Source: Platerodrilus igneus
Taxonomy: Eukaryota > Arthropoda > Insecta > Coleoptera > Lycidae
Length of the DNA: 64,000 nucleotides
Reading direction: 5' to 3'
NCBI GenBank assembly: GCA_036346225.1
Contig: JARFIW010000941.1
Coordinates: 925,501-989,500, forward strand
Shown: piece by piece, positions 12,856 through 24,460 of the stretch
Layout of the letters: every line of letters begins with the position of its first letter
How positions within the stretch are numbered: position 1 is the first letter of the stretch
Translations under genes and position numbers: made by a program
Notes under the pieces: generated by a model
Seen by the model: the letters and a program-made list of their open reading frames with translations, nothing else
Databases searched by the model: none
Told to the model about the DNA's origin: nothing

Positions 12856-14758
12856 TTTAATTTAGTGAAATGGTTATTTGTTATGCTAAATAGATTTTAT
12901 ATTTTTGCAGACAGATTTAATACATGTGGCAATGTTATTTTGAGCGTTTTTATTGTTGTTGAGTTGACTGCAGTTTGTTAAATTTTATGGATAACTGTTA
13001 TTCCTTAGTTCAAGGCTTTTTCTTGAAATTCTGGGTCTGTTAGTTTTATCGTTCTGTCTGCTGATTCCATTAAAACCGATTTGTTTAACAAGGGGGTGTT
13101 CAAAAGAAGTTTCCATCTAAAGGTAAGTTAGCTGTATTATCTTTTCAACTGCATATCAAGTCTACCACTTAACAATTTTTATTAAAGATTATATTTGCCA
13201 TTTTGAAAATGTCTAATTATGTGGCTGAAACGTCTTATGAAAAAATATTAAAATGAAATGAATTAATTAATTATAAAATTCAATAAATTTACCAAGATTA
13301 CCAAGAGACAAGTTTGAAATTAATATTTATCAAATAAATAGGTACATATACATATACAATTTATAGGTTTGTATTGTAAATAGATAACATTTAACTATGT
13401 CACATATGTTTTTCTTTTATCTATACTAGTATTTAATCCTATATATTTCACTACGGGAAGTGAACCTGAACTTGAACATACACAAACATACAGTCTGTCT
13501 TGTCTATCAGCAAATAAAATTAAATACAATGAAGTGTTCTCTTATCATTTGCAATAAGCACCTTGACAATAAGGAGCTATGAATCTTCCAAGAAATTGTT
13601 TTTACGTAAATTTAAATTGTTTCGAGAATGATTTTGATTAAATAAATTATTCTACAGATAACACACGTGTGAACTAAAGTCCGAAGAGAATATTCAATGC
13701 TACTTTGAAGTCTCAGCGACACGATGAGTTAGCTCATTATAGACACACTCGTTTGGCCACTTATTCAGTAATGCAATGCATGCTTTATTGATCATAGTTC
13801 AAGCAGTATCACGGCCAGAACTAACTATAGCGACAGCTCATATCAAAATAACGAGAACCTAATTGTGCCAAAACGCATAACGTAAATGAACCGATTTCCG
13901 TCCGGTCTCCTAATTCCGTCCGTTATAAAAAGTCCAGTATATTTCTTAGATTTTTTTCCCTCGCAAACTGAAGGTACTAGCAAGTGCTATTCACAACCTC
14001 ACCTAACCTATTGTTATAACTTCTACCTATCAACGATGAAGAGTGTCAGAGTTCGTCTCGTTCATCTCGTAGCATGACTGCATTCCAGCACTAATACTGT
14101 TGAATAAAGTTAAAAGTGAGAGGCATTGGATTTTTATATTTCGTTCAAAATACGGCCAACGAGTACGTATTAAATTTTTATTTCAAACGTTGGTATTTGA
14201 TCAATGTAAGATTGCGTGTGCTTTGGTGTCTTTTGTTGAATAAATAAGTTTTACTGCTAAAATTAAAGTGGGCGGAATAAGGTGGCATTCAAATCAAATC
14301 AAGTCCTGATGCCGTCATATTGGATATTGAATTCTTACTAACATCGCATATTGCACAAAAAGTTTACTATTCTGTATACTTTGTTAAGTATAGAAACCTA
14401 TATACGACCTACTTTAGTGTAACACACTTAGATAATAAAGTTAAAATAGTAGTAACGTTCGAAATATATAATTAAAAGTCTGCTTATAAAAGACAACTTA
14501 TCCATTCATATTTGCTTGTCTGACGTTAGCATAAGTTTAATTTGCATACACTTCTTATTAGTTTCTTTCCTATAGTCGATTTTTTAAGCAAATTTGATAA
14601 AAAAATATACTTGACACATTCATAGAAGGAAACCGGATGGATATGGGATTATTTGATCCTGAATCCGACCGGAGGGGACGACCAAAGGCACATACGCTCC
14701 CTGTATCCGTCAAATAAAAAAAACTGATGGAATATTTTAATTTCAGTTACTTATCGTC
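12856..14758. other. Intergenic region upstream of the pogo-like remnant
   Basis: No supported gene. It should contain the left end of the pogo-like element, but I could not find its terminal inverted repeat. TTTCAG at 14740-14745, just before the transposase ATG, would fit a splice acceptor for a 5' untranslated exon. This is only a suggestion. Confidence 0.4.
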
Positions 14759-17700
14759 ATGGACCACAAAAAGAGAAAAAAATATCTTCGGGAACATATA
14801 CAAAAAGCTATAGACGACATTCACTCAAATATACAAACTCCAAAATATACAACGTTCCAAAAGGTACTTTGATAGACACTCTGAAGGATAGATACCAAAA
14901 TCCAGGAAAAATTGGAGGTCCAAAAGTTTTAACCACTTCAGAAAAAACGTAATTATACAGTGGATGGTTGAAATGGGCAGTTTAGGTTTTCCGGTAACAA
15001 AATCTCAACTTCTTGATTCTGTTTCAAAATTAAACCTAAATCTGAACCGGGAGAATCTTTTAAAAATAATATACCCGGTAGGAAGTGGTACAAAGGCTTT
15101 CTGGCACGTCATCTAGAAATATCCAAACGTGTTCCCCGTGCTTTATCTTCTTGTAGAGCAGCTGTTACGAAAGAAAATATAAAAATTAGTTTTCACAGGT
15201 GCGAGATTACTTGTCAAAACCGAATTGTCTCCACATTCTTGAAGACCCTAGAAGAATATTTAACTGCGACCAAAGTGGTTTTTAAGTGTCCTCCCCAAGA
15301 AAAACAAGTATTGGTAAGAAAAGGTTAAAAAAAAGTGTATAATCGCCTAGCAAATGATGAAAAAGAATGCCTTACAGTTTTGCTTACTGTTGGAGTTGAT
15401 GGATCTGTAGCTCCGCCATTAGTTCTGTATCCTTACAAAAGATATGTTCCATCTGCTATAATTACGCAAATACTGAAATAGTGGGGTATTGGGCACTCTG
15501 AATCTAGCTGAATGACCAGCGAGACATTCTATGAATATGTCACAAATGTGTTTTCCCCCTGGTTGGATCAGAATGATATTTCATTGCCAGTTATACTATT
15601 CATAGAGCGGCATTCTTCTCACATCAACCTAGCGATTAGCGATTCTGCAAATAAAAGGGGATTATCTTAACAGCATTTTACCCCAATGCTACACATCGCC
15701 TACAGCCCTTAGACGTTGAAATTTTTTAGCCTATTAAAAACTGCTGGCGCAATGACGTTCGGACATAGCGTGTGGAGAATAATTGTAAAAAGCTTCAGGG
15801 AGCTGAATTTGCAAAATTGCTGGATAATACTTTAAAGGTCATCCTATCTCAATCTACTATAATAGAAAGTGCTTTTTGATCATGTGGACTCTTTCCCTTT
15901 AACGAGAACAACATTGATTATACAAAATTAGTTAAGCCAATCGAAAACAGGTTATCTACAGAAAAGACAACAAAACCAATATCCGTAATAACAACAAAGT
16001 TTTCTGATTCTGAATTACTTCGAGAGATCGAAATGCGTTTAAGTCAAGATGTTGTTACTCTTACATGCCGAAAATCGGCACGTAACATTTCTGTAAGTTT
16101 CTAATTTGTAAGTGATTTCGCGCCAATATTTTAAGACTTGTACGTGCATTTCCGTCACTTTAGTTAGTTGCATTGGCGGTCGAGATTGCGCAGACGCAGG
16201 GTGTGCAAGAAGTGGCGATTTCCGTTACGTCGAGACTAGTCAACCAGACGTCGAACGGAGTGGTTATCTTTGTGCCGTTATCTTGTCTTTTCTTTCAGAT
16301 ATGTAGGTTTCCTTTCATCTCTACCTGATATCGCTATTCCTACCTGTATTCCTTTCGTATCTCTACAACAAGAAGAGAGAAGACCAATTTAAATTTGGTT
16401 TCGACAAGGGGGCAAAGGAAAACCCACGCCCAGAACGCTCAACCAACGCGGAGAGCCCGACGCGAGAATAGCTTCCATGCTGTGAAGAGTCCTACAGTTT
16501 ACGTGAGTACATTTATCTTTTTTGCATGTGATAATAATTTGATCATAAATATGACGTAACCGCTTATTGCGCAACATTTTGCAAATATCTATTGTGTTAC
16601 CAACTGTCGTAGTGGCTCTCATACATTACCCGCGGGACTTTAAAAGTATACCTTAGAGTGTACAACCTAACGTATAACATTACAAGATTTAGGATTGTTA
16701 AATTAGCAGCCGAATGCCAAATAAATATCTTGCATTGTACGATTTCTGGAAGAATCTTCAATCACAACACACCAATCATGAAACAACTTTGGAGAATAAT
16801 TTGCCTAGCGATACTGCTATTTTGTCCATTGCCGACATTAGTCTTGACGAAATCTTTTGGTTCAACAACACGGATACAGATGAGGCCACAATTGAAGTAG
16901 ATGGTACCTTGCTTTTAGTTTCTCCAAGTCATAGTCTACCAAAACTTGGGCCATCATCTTCCCAGAATATATTTCTGGGAAAATAGAGAAAAACTTTTCA
17001 GAAAAATCCGGGCGATTAATACTTTAAGATAAAACACAATTCAAGCAAAATTATCAAAATACTATAGACCACTGAACTATTTGCGTCAGAACAGTAATAG
17101 GTGGCACATTTACTTTACTCTTTTCTAGCGAAAAGTAACAAGAGGAAACCTACGAAAAACCCTACCAAATCAAATTGCAACCAGCACAATAGGTACGGCA
17201 AGTAAATATCCTACGCCTTTCAAAAATGCTTTGTTTTGGCCAGAAAACAATGCTAAGAGAGCGGAGATTCAAGCGCAAATAAAAAATTTAAGATGTATCA
17301 TACGGTGGCTATAAGTAATGAATTCATAGAACACCAAAGAAAAGTTAAAGAAGAAAAAGATAAAAAAGAAAATGAGAAATTTGAACGGCTCCGCAAGAAG
17401 AAAGAAAAAATAAAGGAGAAACAACAGAAAACGGAAATAATGCTTCAAATCAGAAACCAGTCGTTGATAATAATGAAAATGATGTAGAAAATAAAGAAAA
17501 TACAGAAAATTATTTAAAGGATGATTTTGTTAGAGTAAATTATGACAAGAAGTATTTTTCTGGTATAGTTTTGGAGCGAAGCAGTGAGAGTTTGAAAGTA
17601 AAAAGTATGATTGCAAGCGGAAATTTTGAAAATGCCCGTTAAAGAGTATATTTTAGAGTACCCGTTTGATGATGTGATTTGTAAAATTAAAAGACTTTTA

Positions 17701-17760
17701 GCAGTAACCAAACGCGGTGCTTACAGCGTTCTAGAAATTGATTGCCTAAAGATACAATAA
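14759..17760 (+). pseudogene. pogo/Tigger-like (CENP-B-type) transposase, decayed
   Basis: The reading starts at ATG 14759 (MDHKKRKKYLREHI). It runs through a CENP-B-like DNA-binding region (GTLIDTLKDRYQNPGKIGG, then a second helix-turn-helix near 14940-15140) into a DDE_1 catalytic core. The first catalytic Asp lies in FNCDQSGF (about 15258-15282). The second site reads LFIERHSSH (about 15593-15620), with Glu where the family has Asp. The third lies in LQPLDV (about 15700-15716). The core continues to about 16092 (CRKSARNIS). More C-terminal sequence resumes at about 16690 (LPSDTAILSIADISLDEIFW) and ends in a lysine/glutamate-rich coiled tail (17290-17500). At least six stops or frameshifts make it non-functional. 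The terminal repeats were not located. Confidence 0.8.
16093..16689. other. Intron-like or inserted segment inside the pogo-like transposase
   Basis: The transposase similarity stops at a GTAAGT (16093-16098) and resumes after TTAAATTAG (ends about 16690). The 0.6 kb between them contains no transposase sequence and is relatively GC-rich. The GT...AG borders fit an intron. An inserted short element is the alternative. No target duplication or inverted repeat was seen. Confidence 0.4.
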
Positions 17761-18495
17761 GTTCTCTTATGAAAGTGTGCTGGCAGGTGCATGTTAGCTG
17801 CTGAGGGTGTGTACGTTTGTGTTGCGGAATTTACTACTTTAATTTAGTTTAATTTACCATACTATTTTTATTTTTACGAGTTTACTAAAAATGGAATTCG
17901 TTTTAAATTATTTCATTGTTTAAAGTCAATATAATTCTGGATATTTACTCCAAAATAGCAGCGTCCGAGGTAAACTGGTATACCTAAATGAATATAGGTC
18001 GGAACGAGGCACCCTAATGAACGGTATCAGGAAAAAATTATTTATGTGGACGGAAAACGGTGACTAAATATTTTTGTGCTGCATTTAATAACGAGCAGTA
18101 ATGTCTGAAGAGATAGTTTTAATATTGTAAATGTGCATTTATGAGAATTAAACATTCACAACGATTGGCGTAAATGCATAATTTTTAGTTGCCTTCATTT
18201 TAGATTGATCTTTTAAACAGCTTTTTTTTGCCTTGCCTCTAACCGGTCGGAATTAAGAGCTCTTACGTTATTGCTGAACGCGGATTTATTGATAAACTGC
18301 ATTTTTCAAACCATATACACTTACTGAGGTACTTCATCTATTTATCAAAATCTGCACTGTAGGTTTACCCATGTCCTACTAATGTTTCAAAATAAATACG
18401 TGGTATCTATACATCCAAACAATAAACGTTGCTGCGATAATATATAAATCTAAATTATATCTCGTTGCAAAGTCTATGCCTCATATCTAATAACT
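17761..18495. other. Intergenic spacer, no gene recognised
   Basis: AT-rich. Nothing beyond the presumed right end of the pogo-like element, whose terminus is not recognisable. Confidence 0.45.
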
Positions 18496-18503
18496 CTTAG
18501 ATG

Positions 18504-18923
18504 CAGTGGTGTTGTCGAGCCGGAACGCTCCGGAACGTCGTTCCGGTACTTCCTTTTTGGACAGGAACGCGTTCCGGAACTAAAGATGATTTCTGATAAC
18601 GAGAATTGGCTGACGTATTGAAAAAAAAATTAAAAAGAATTGCTGATTTTTTTCTTCTAATTTTTGACGAATTTTTATGTATTATTACAAACAAGAGTTT
18701 GATACATATACACAAAATGGGTTTCGTAATGATTTTCGTTTCCTTTCCTTTTTATGCTATATACAGGGTCGATCCTGACGACGGGCGAAAATTGGGGAAA
18801 ATCCCCCCCGTCGTTAAATTTGGGACATGAGACCGCACAGAGCGGCCGCCTTCCCAGGATCGGCCCTGTCTATATAATTATATATACGCGTTTCGGTAAA
18901 AAAAAATTAGCACAACACCACTG
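18504..18923. mobile_element. hAT-type MITE with 8-bp target duplication
   Basis: The ends are inverted: CAGTGGTGTTG at 18504-18514 and CAACACCACTG at 18913-18923. Both sides carry an identical 8-bp direct repeat, CTTAGATG (18496-18503 and 18924-18931). CAGTGGTG-type ends with an 8-bp duplication are diagnostic of the hAT superfamily. The left end is rich in GGAACG/CGTTCC motifs. No transposase is encoded, so mobilisation would have depended on an enzyme supplied elsewhere. Confidence 0.88.
18764..18868. mobile_element. 105 bp inverted-repeat element nested in the hAT MITE
   Basis: CAGGGTCGATCCTG (18764-18777) and CAGGATCGGCCCTG (18855-18868) form imperfect inverted ends of a GC-rich insert in an AT-rich MITE. 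The flanks are TATA-like on both sides, but no clear target duplication can be fixed. It may be a separate mini-element or an internal palindrome. Confidence 0.5.
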
Positions 18924-18931
18924 CTTAGATG

Positions 18932-19221
18932 ACCTACTTTATCGAAATAATGCATAATTAAGATTAATAATGAAAATATAGAGTATACAGCTACATTCTT
19001 TTTCCTTTATAAAACTCCCGTTTTCCTTATAATCATAACAATTAACTACAACGTTACCGTAAATTTGATTCTGAACGCTATTTTATAAAATAACGACAAC
19101 CAATTACAAAATACGACGCTAAACTTCTGTAACATGGAAGTGGAAATAACAATTGTCAATCGCCATTGTTGATATTAAGCACATTCCATTTACAACTTAG
19201 GTTAGGTTAAGTAAGAGAAAA
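18932..19221. other. Spacer between MITE and non-LTR copy C
   Basis: About 290 bp of AT-rich sequence without recognisable features. Confidence 0.4.
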
Positions 19222-20525
19222 GTTTGATCATCATCATTAGGTTCGGTCTTGGAACTGGTTGGACACGTACCTCTATTGTTTCGTATTCTGAGGTAACCTA
19301 CACATTTTCCTGAAATTTCCACAACCTACATCTTTCTCTGTCTTTTCCATTCTTTGCTTCTAATATATCCTGCGTTATTGCTTCGTGCCTTAGAAGATGT
19401 CAATCATCCTATCTATCTTATTTTTACGGTTTTTCACATATATCTTCTTCCCTTGCCACTTCTAGTACTTCTTTTTTCTTGACTTTGTCTGTTCGTAATA
19501 TCTTCACTTGTGCTGTAACACCGCATTTAAAGGTTTCGATCTCTTTTCTGTCCGCTTGCCCTGCTGTCCACATTTCACAGCCGTACTGAGCTATGCTCCA
19601 CACATGCTTTCAGTAGTGCTTTCCTTCCTTTCACGTTTGTTGTCCTCGAACATAGTAGTTGTTGTTTCCTGTTAAATACAGCATGGCCTTATGCTAATCT
19701 TTGCTTTATATCTTTTGCACTTTTCCCATCTTGCGCAATTTGGCTTCCTACGTAGTAAAAATCCTTAACCTCTAGTAAGTTCTAGTTCCCTATTTATATT
19801 TTGCTTTTTCACTTATTTTTCTCTCCTTTAGTACTTCTTTAGTACTTTAGTTTTATGTTTGTTGACTTTCGTCCCGTCTTTCTCTATTAATACAGTTTTA
19901 TTGCTTGCAAATCTGACCATATTAATCGTCTGTCCCTATACATAATAATTCCAAATATCTTTCTGCATTTGACAGTATTCATTGCCTCTTTGATACACAA
20001 GTAAAAATTAACGGGAATGGTGCACTTTAATATTTTACCCCTTTCCTAATATTTAGTTCTTTACATTCTGCTCTAATTCTATTACCGCTGTTGGTTCTTT
20101 GTATAAGCTATGTACTATCCGTCAATCCCTATAACTTATTTCTCTCTTTTAGTATTTTGAACATCCTTTCCCATTTTTCATTTTAGAATGCTTTTTTCAG
20201 ATTTAAAAGCCATATGTACACGCTTTCTTCATTTTCTATTGCTTTCTCCATTATCATCCTTAAAACTAAAATAGCCTTACGTGTTTCTCCGTTTCTCCTA
20301 AACCCAAATAGATCTTCTCCTAGTATTTCTTTGGCCCGTTTTTGATTCGTCTTCGTATAATTCTAGTTAATATTTTGAACACGTGTGCTATTAAACTTAT
20401 TGTTCGAAAATTTTGTACGTCTACCTGCATCTCTCTTTTTTGATACAGAGACTATGGTGTACATTTGAAAGCTTTGGGTGTCTTGCCTCTCTCATACATA
20501 TAGCTTACAGGTTGGAAGAGACGTT
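19222..20525 (-). mobile_element. Non-LTR retrotransposon copy C (RT and C-terminal domain)
   Basis: Minus-strand member of the same family as copies A and B. The 3' end at 19222 is the triplet tail (CATCATCATTAGGTTCGGTC on the plus strand), followed by the C-terminal domain to about 19680. Reverse transcriptase sequence then extends to about 20520, where EDLFGFRRNGETRKAI can be read on the minus strand near 20260-20310. That motif is typical of the finger/palm start of this clade's RT. Frameshifts and stops are frequent. The copy is truncated upstream of the RT. Confidence 0.75.
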
Positions 20526-20651
20526 TTATTACTGCTTATTTAGCGACATTTAGAAATTCTCTTTAATGTTATTTAAATGAAAATTAAATGTATTTACATG
20601 TAAAAATTTATTAAAAAATTATTAATATCGTAACTTTTTAAATAAATTTTT

Positions 20652-20655
20652 CGCG
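20652..20655. repeat. Target site duplication (CGCG), left
   Basis: CGCG directly abuts the left LTR and is repeated at 26779-26782 after the right LTR. Confidence 0.85.
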
Positions 20656-21198
20656 AGTTACGTTTCGGGCCTTGGGAGCAGTGTTTTTAAAAACTACTTC
20701 CAAAAACTTCATAACAATCTATTTATTCTTCAAACAGATATTAAATGTGGAATTTTGACAATCTTGATTTAATATTCTAAGTCGAAAAATAATTACTAAT
20801 TGAACTAATATTAGGGTGAGTAGCCTAAGCAAACTGCAATGTTAAAGCTGAAATACTTTGACTGACTGACTGGTCTTGGGGATCCCGGTGTATTTATGTT
20901 GTCCCTGCCCTCACAATTCTGTGGGAACTTGCAGAGCTTATGTCTGCTTATTCTTAATACTATTCATTAATACATTGTAACAATCTTCCTTTCTAGGTAA
21001 TCGCGGTATTTTAACCGTCTGTGACCTGCTACCTGCAGTATCACTATCATCTGGAATACGTTGTATTGCATTCGTTCTCATAACTGTTAATAACCTTTTT
21101 ATATTTATCCTTGACTTAATAATTTTTTAATAATTTCTAACAATTTCCTATTAACCTCTATTTTATAATACATATAAAGATTGGGGGGATACATAACT
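20656..21198 (-). repeat. 3' LTR of the errantivirus-like element
   Basis: 543 bp, matching 26217-26778. It is preceded on the minus strand by a polypurine tract CGGGAGG (complement of plus-strand CCTCCCG at 21199-21205), the expected plus-strand primer site. Confidence 0.92.
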
Positions 21199-21355
21199 CC
21201 TCCCGACGTAAATAAAAAATTATGGTTTTTCTTGTTTAATTTTTTAAAATTCATAATTTTCATTATTTAAAATTCTTTGTTTCTACGGGTACACTTATTA
21301 TTTCTTTATTTCTCTTTGTTTCCTTAAATCTAAAACTGTTTTCTTTAGTTTTATA

Positions 21356-21505
21356 TCAAAGATACATTTTGTAAAATACATATATGATCAATAAAATAAT
21401 TAAAATGATTAATACAATTGTCCAAACGGTTATGTTGGGCGCTTTGAGTTCACTTAAGTGTTCTTTATAGTTTTCCATTAATTTCATGGCGTGGTTGAGG
21501 GTCGT
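21356..21505 (-). pseudogene. Envelope-protein C-terminal remnant
   Basis: About 48 open codons end with a strongly hydrophobic segment (WTIVLIILIILLIIYVF) and the short tail YKMYL before a TGA at 21356-21358. A single membrane-spanning helix with a short cytoplasmic tail just before the 3' LTR is where errantiviruses keep the end of env. A stop codon lies immediately upstream in this frame, and the rest of env is absent. The identification rests on position and hydrophobicity, not on sequence homology. Confidence 0.5.
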
Positions 21506-21599
21506 CTAGGGTTATTAATTTTCTTTTGCATCTGATAAGTTCAGGGCCAGAGTTATTGAATAATTTAACGTATAATTCTGAAAATCGTATATATAAATT

Positions 21600-23975
21600 T
21601 TCGGTGTTAAAATAAAAGTAAAATCGTTTTTTCTCGGGGTGTATTCTTTTAGAATTTTAATTATTTGTTCCTCGTTATCGTCTTTAGTTATTCGAATTTG
21701 GTATATTTTCTTGTTGTCTACTTTTGTATATTTTACGGGATTGGGTTTAGTTATAACTTCGGTAATTATAAATTGATTGGGTTTTATATCGATGGCTTCG
21801 TTTTTGGTTCTTCATTTTGCGTCGAATGTATTGTGTCTATTTCTTCTGGGTCTTCTCTTATTTGCGTCTCGTTTACGTTTCCTACAATGGATTCCGTTTC
21901 TAGTGCGTTGAGCTGTATTCTACTTAGGACGTCTGCGTTATTATTATAAATTCCTTTTGTGAATATAATTTCGTAATCGTATTCCTCTAGTCTGATTCTC
22001 CATCGTTGTAATTTTTAGTTTGATTCTTTAAGTTTGCATAACCATACTAATGGTCTATGGTCGGTGTATATATAAAATTTTGTCCGTAAAGGTATGGTCT
22101 AAAATATTTTGTTGCCCAAATTATGGCTAATAATTCTTTCTCTATGGTACTATATTTTTGTTCAGTCCCGTTTAGGGTTCTGGATGCGTAGCTGATGGGT
22201 TTATCGCTACCTACTTTTCCTTGGCTCAACACTGCGCCTAATGCTACATTCGATGCGTCTGTTGTCAGTATGAATGGTTTTGAAAAGTCTGGGTATTCTA
22301 ATACGGGTGATTCCTTAGTATACTTTTAATTTTGTCTACGGCTGTAATGAATTCCGGAGTATGTTCAATTTTGTTTCCTTTTTTTAAACAATTTGTCAGG
22401 GGCTTGGTTATTTGTGCGTAACCTTTAAATTTGCGGTAATAATCACTAAGTCCTAGAAATCCTGTAATTTCTTTGTTTATTTTTGGTAGGGGGTAATTTA
22501 GTATTGCGTTTGTTTTATCAGGGTTTGGCATAACTCCTTGGGGTGTTATTACATGTCCTAAAAATGATACTTTCTTTTGTTAAAATTTGCTCTTATCTAG
22601 TTGTACTTTAAAATGTGCTTTTTCCTGTCTTTCAAATACTTCTCTGTCTTTCTATGTGTTCTACTAATGATGTTGAATAAACGATGATGTCGTCTAGATA
22701 TACAAGGCATTTCTCGTTGTGTATTCCTCGTAATATATTGTCCATGACTCGTTGAAAAGTAGCGGGTGCGTTCTTTAGTCCAAATGGCATTTGTTTGTAT
22801 TCATAATATCTTCTAGGTGGGCCAAATACTGTTTTCGGTGTGTCTTTCTCGTCCATTTCTACTTGATGATATCCTGAGGCGAGGTCTAATGTTGAAAAAT
22901 ATTGACATTTACCTAGTTTGTTTAAAATCTCGGTTATATTGGGTAGTGAATATTTGTCATCTACCGTTTTTTTGTTTAACTTTTTGTAATCTATTACCAT
23001 TCGATATTTTCTCTTGCCTAAGATTCTTCATTTCTTGGGTACTATTAATACTGGGCTGCTCCATGGTGAGTTGGAGTGTTGTATGATATCTTGTTCTAAT
23101 AAGTCTGCTACTTGTCTGTCAGCTTCTTCTTGGCTTGCCTGAGGTAGTCTGTATGTTTTTGTAAAGATTGGTTTGTTATCCGTTAGTTCGATGTTGTGTT
23201 TGACTGTATTAGTGAATGTTAGGGGTATTTCTTCATACTGGAATATGTCGTGGTATTCAAAACATAAATTTTTAATTGCTCTCTGCTCTTCTTCGTTAAT
23301 GTCGGTGTTAAAGCGAATGTTACTTAAATTTTCTCTTAACATTTTGTCGTGTTCTATGGTGTGGTAATTATTTTCTAAATTTTCATCTATTTCCATTTCG
23401 GTAAACTTTAATTCCTCTAAGTTATTTGGATTTGTTAATGATAGTTCTACGGGGTAGTTATTTGAGTTTAAAATCGTCGTAGTGGCATAATTATCTTTTA
23501 TTTGCGGTGGGGGTTTCTACTCCTTGTCGAAATGTTATGCGATTTAGGATTCCTAATTCGTTCTTTGAGTTTACTGGGATTTAAATTTTTTTCTCGGTTC
23601 GGGGTTCTATCGTGTATTTTTGTTCGGTTTGGGTATTTCGAAATTTAATAGAGATTTGTCCGTTTTTGTTCTGATTAAATGATTTTTTATGTCAATGTTG
23701 GCTTCTAATTTTCTTAGAAAGTTCATTCCTATTAGTTCGTTGTATTTATCGTTGAATTCGAAAATACAAAATTTGTGTTTAATTTTTAAATTGAATATTC
23801 TAGGTAAGGGTATATTAGCTACGAATTGGTGTAGGATCGTTTGATGGGCTGTTTTAATTTTAAATGGTTCTCTCTCTCTCTACATAATCTCAATAGTGTA
23901 TTTTTACGGTTCGGGGGCTAATTAGTGTTTTCGAGGATCCGGTATTGATTAATAGTTTAAGTTCGGCATGGGATA
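21600..23975 (-). pseudogene. pol: pol polyprotein remnant: protease, RT, RNase H
   Basis: Read right to left. Protease, about 23680-23975: the active-site stretch reads LLINTGSSKTLISP, with Asn in place of the catalytic Asp. Reverse transcriptase, about 22570-23400: YRLPQASQEEADRQVADLL and SNSPWSSPVLIVPKK precede the fingers. [15 protein letters not shown] carries a catalytic Asp, [15 protein letters not shown] follows, and the polymerase site is YLDDIIVYS near 22690. RNase H, about 22020-22270: [14 protein letters not shown], then [20 protein letters not shown] post-RNase H linker runs to about 21610. No integrase follows. At least six frame breaks separate these blocks. The domain order and motifs are those of Ty3/Gypsy pol. 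Confidence 0.88.
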
Positions 23976-23984
23976 TTTCTATGT

Positions 23985-24460
23985 ACGGTAGTACTAGGTG
24001 ATTAATATTATTTAAATTTATTAGGTTTGGTCGTTTATAAATCGGCCTATCTGAAAATTTGAGCACGCGTTTTCTTTCTTCTTTTGGGAACGTTGGAATC
24101 TGATTTTATCTGACAGTTGTTCTGGTAATGCGTTTATATAGGTGTCCAGTGCCATTTTGACATACATTTTTGTTTTTAAAAGTCGGATATTTAGGTCGGG
24201 TTCTTTGATTTTTAATTTTGTTAAGATTAGACTTCTCACGTATTGGCATTTCATTCTGAATTAATACGGGGATTGGTTATTTTCCGTTGTTAGGTTTATC
24301 AGGTTACGTATTAGGCATTTTATGTTACGTTGATAGTCAAAATATGCGAATAATATCCGTTTAGGGTCTCCCCACTGTTCTAAGTCATCTCGACTGGCTA
24401 TTAGTGTTAGTGTCCGTCCAGTCAGTGTGCTTATTACCAGGCGTAAAAGTAATACATCTT
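23985..24460 (-). pseudogene. gag: gag C-terminal remnant
   Basis: On the minus strand GRTLTLIASRDDLEQWGDPK (about 24360-24420) and YVKMALDTYINALPEQLSDK (about 24110-24170) match the pattern of the errantivirus gag capsid C-terminal lobe. It lies directly upstream of the protease, as expected. A stop lies between the two blocks, and there is no CCHC zinc knuckle, which is normal for errantiviruses. Confidence 0.6.

Noticed and set aside
13886..14077. 63-codon plus-strand ORF
   Set aside because: No family resemblance and no codon pattern different from surrounding DNA.
16112..16306. 64-codon ORF in the GC-richer segment inside the pogo-like gene
   Set aside because: Lies within the intron-like or inserted segment and resembles nothing known.
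21665..21949. 94-codon plus-strand ORF
   Set aside because: Antisense of the post-RNase H region of the Gypsy pol.
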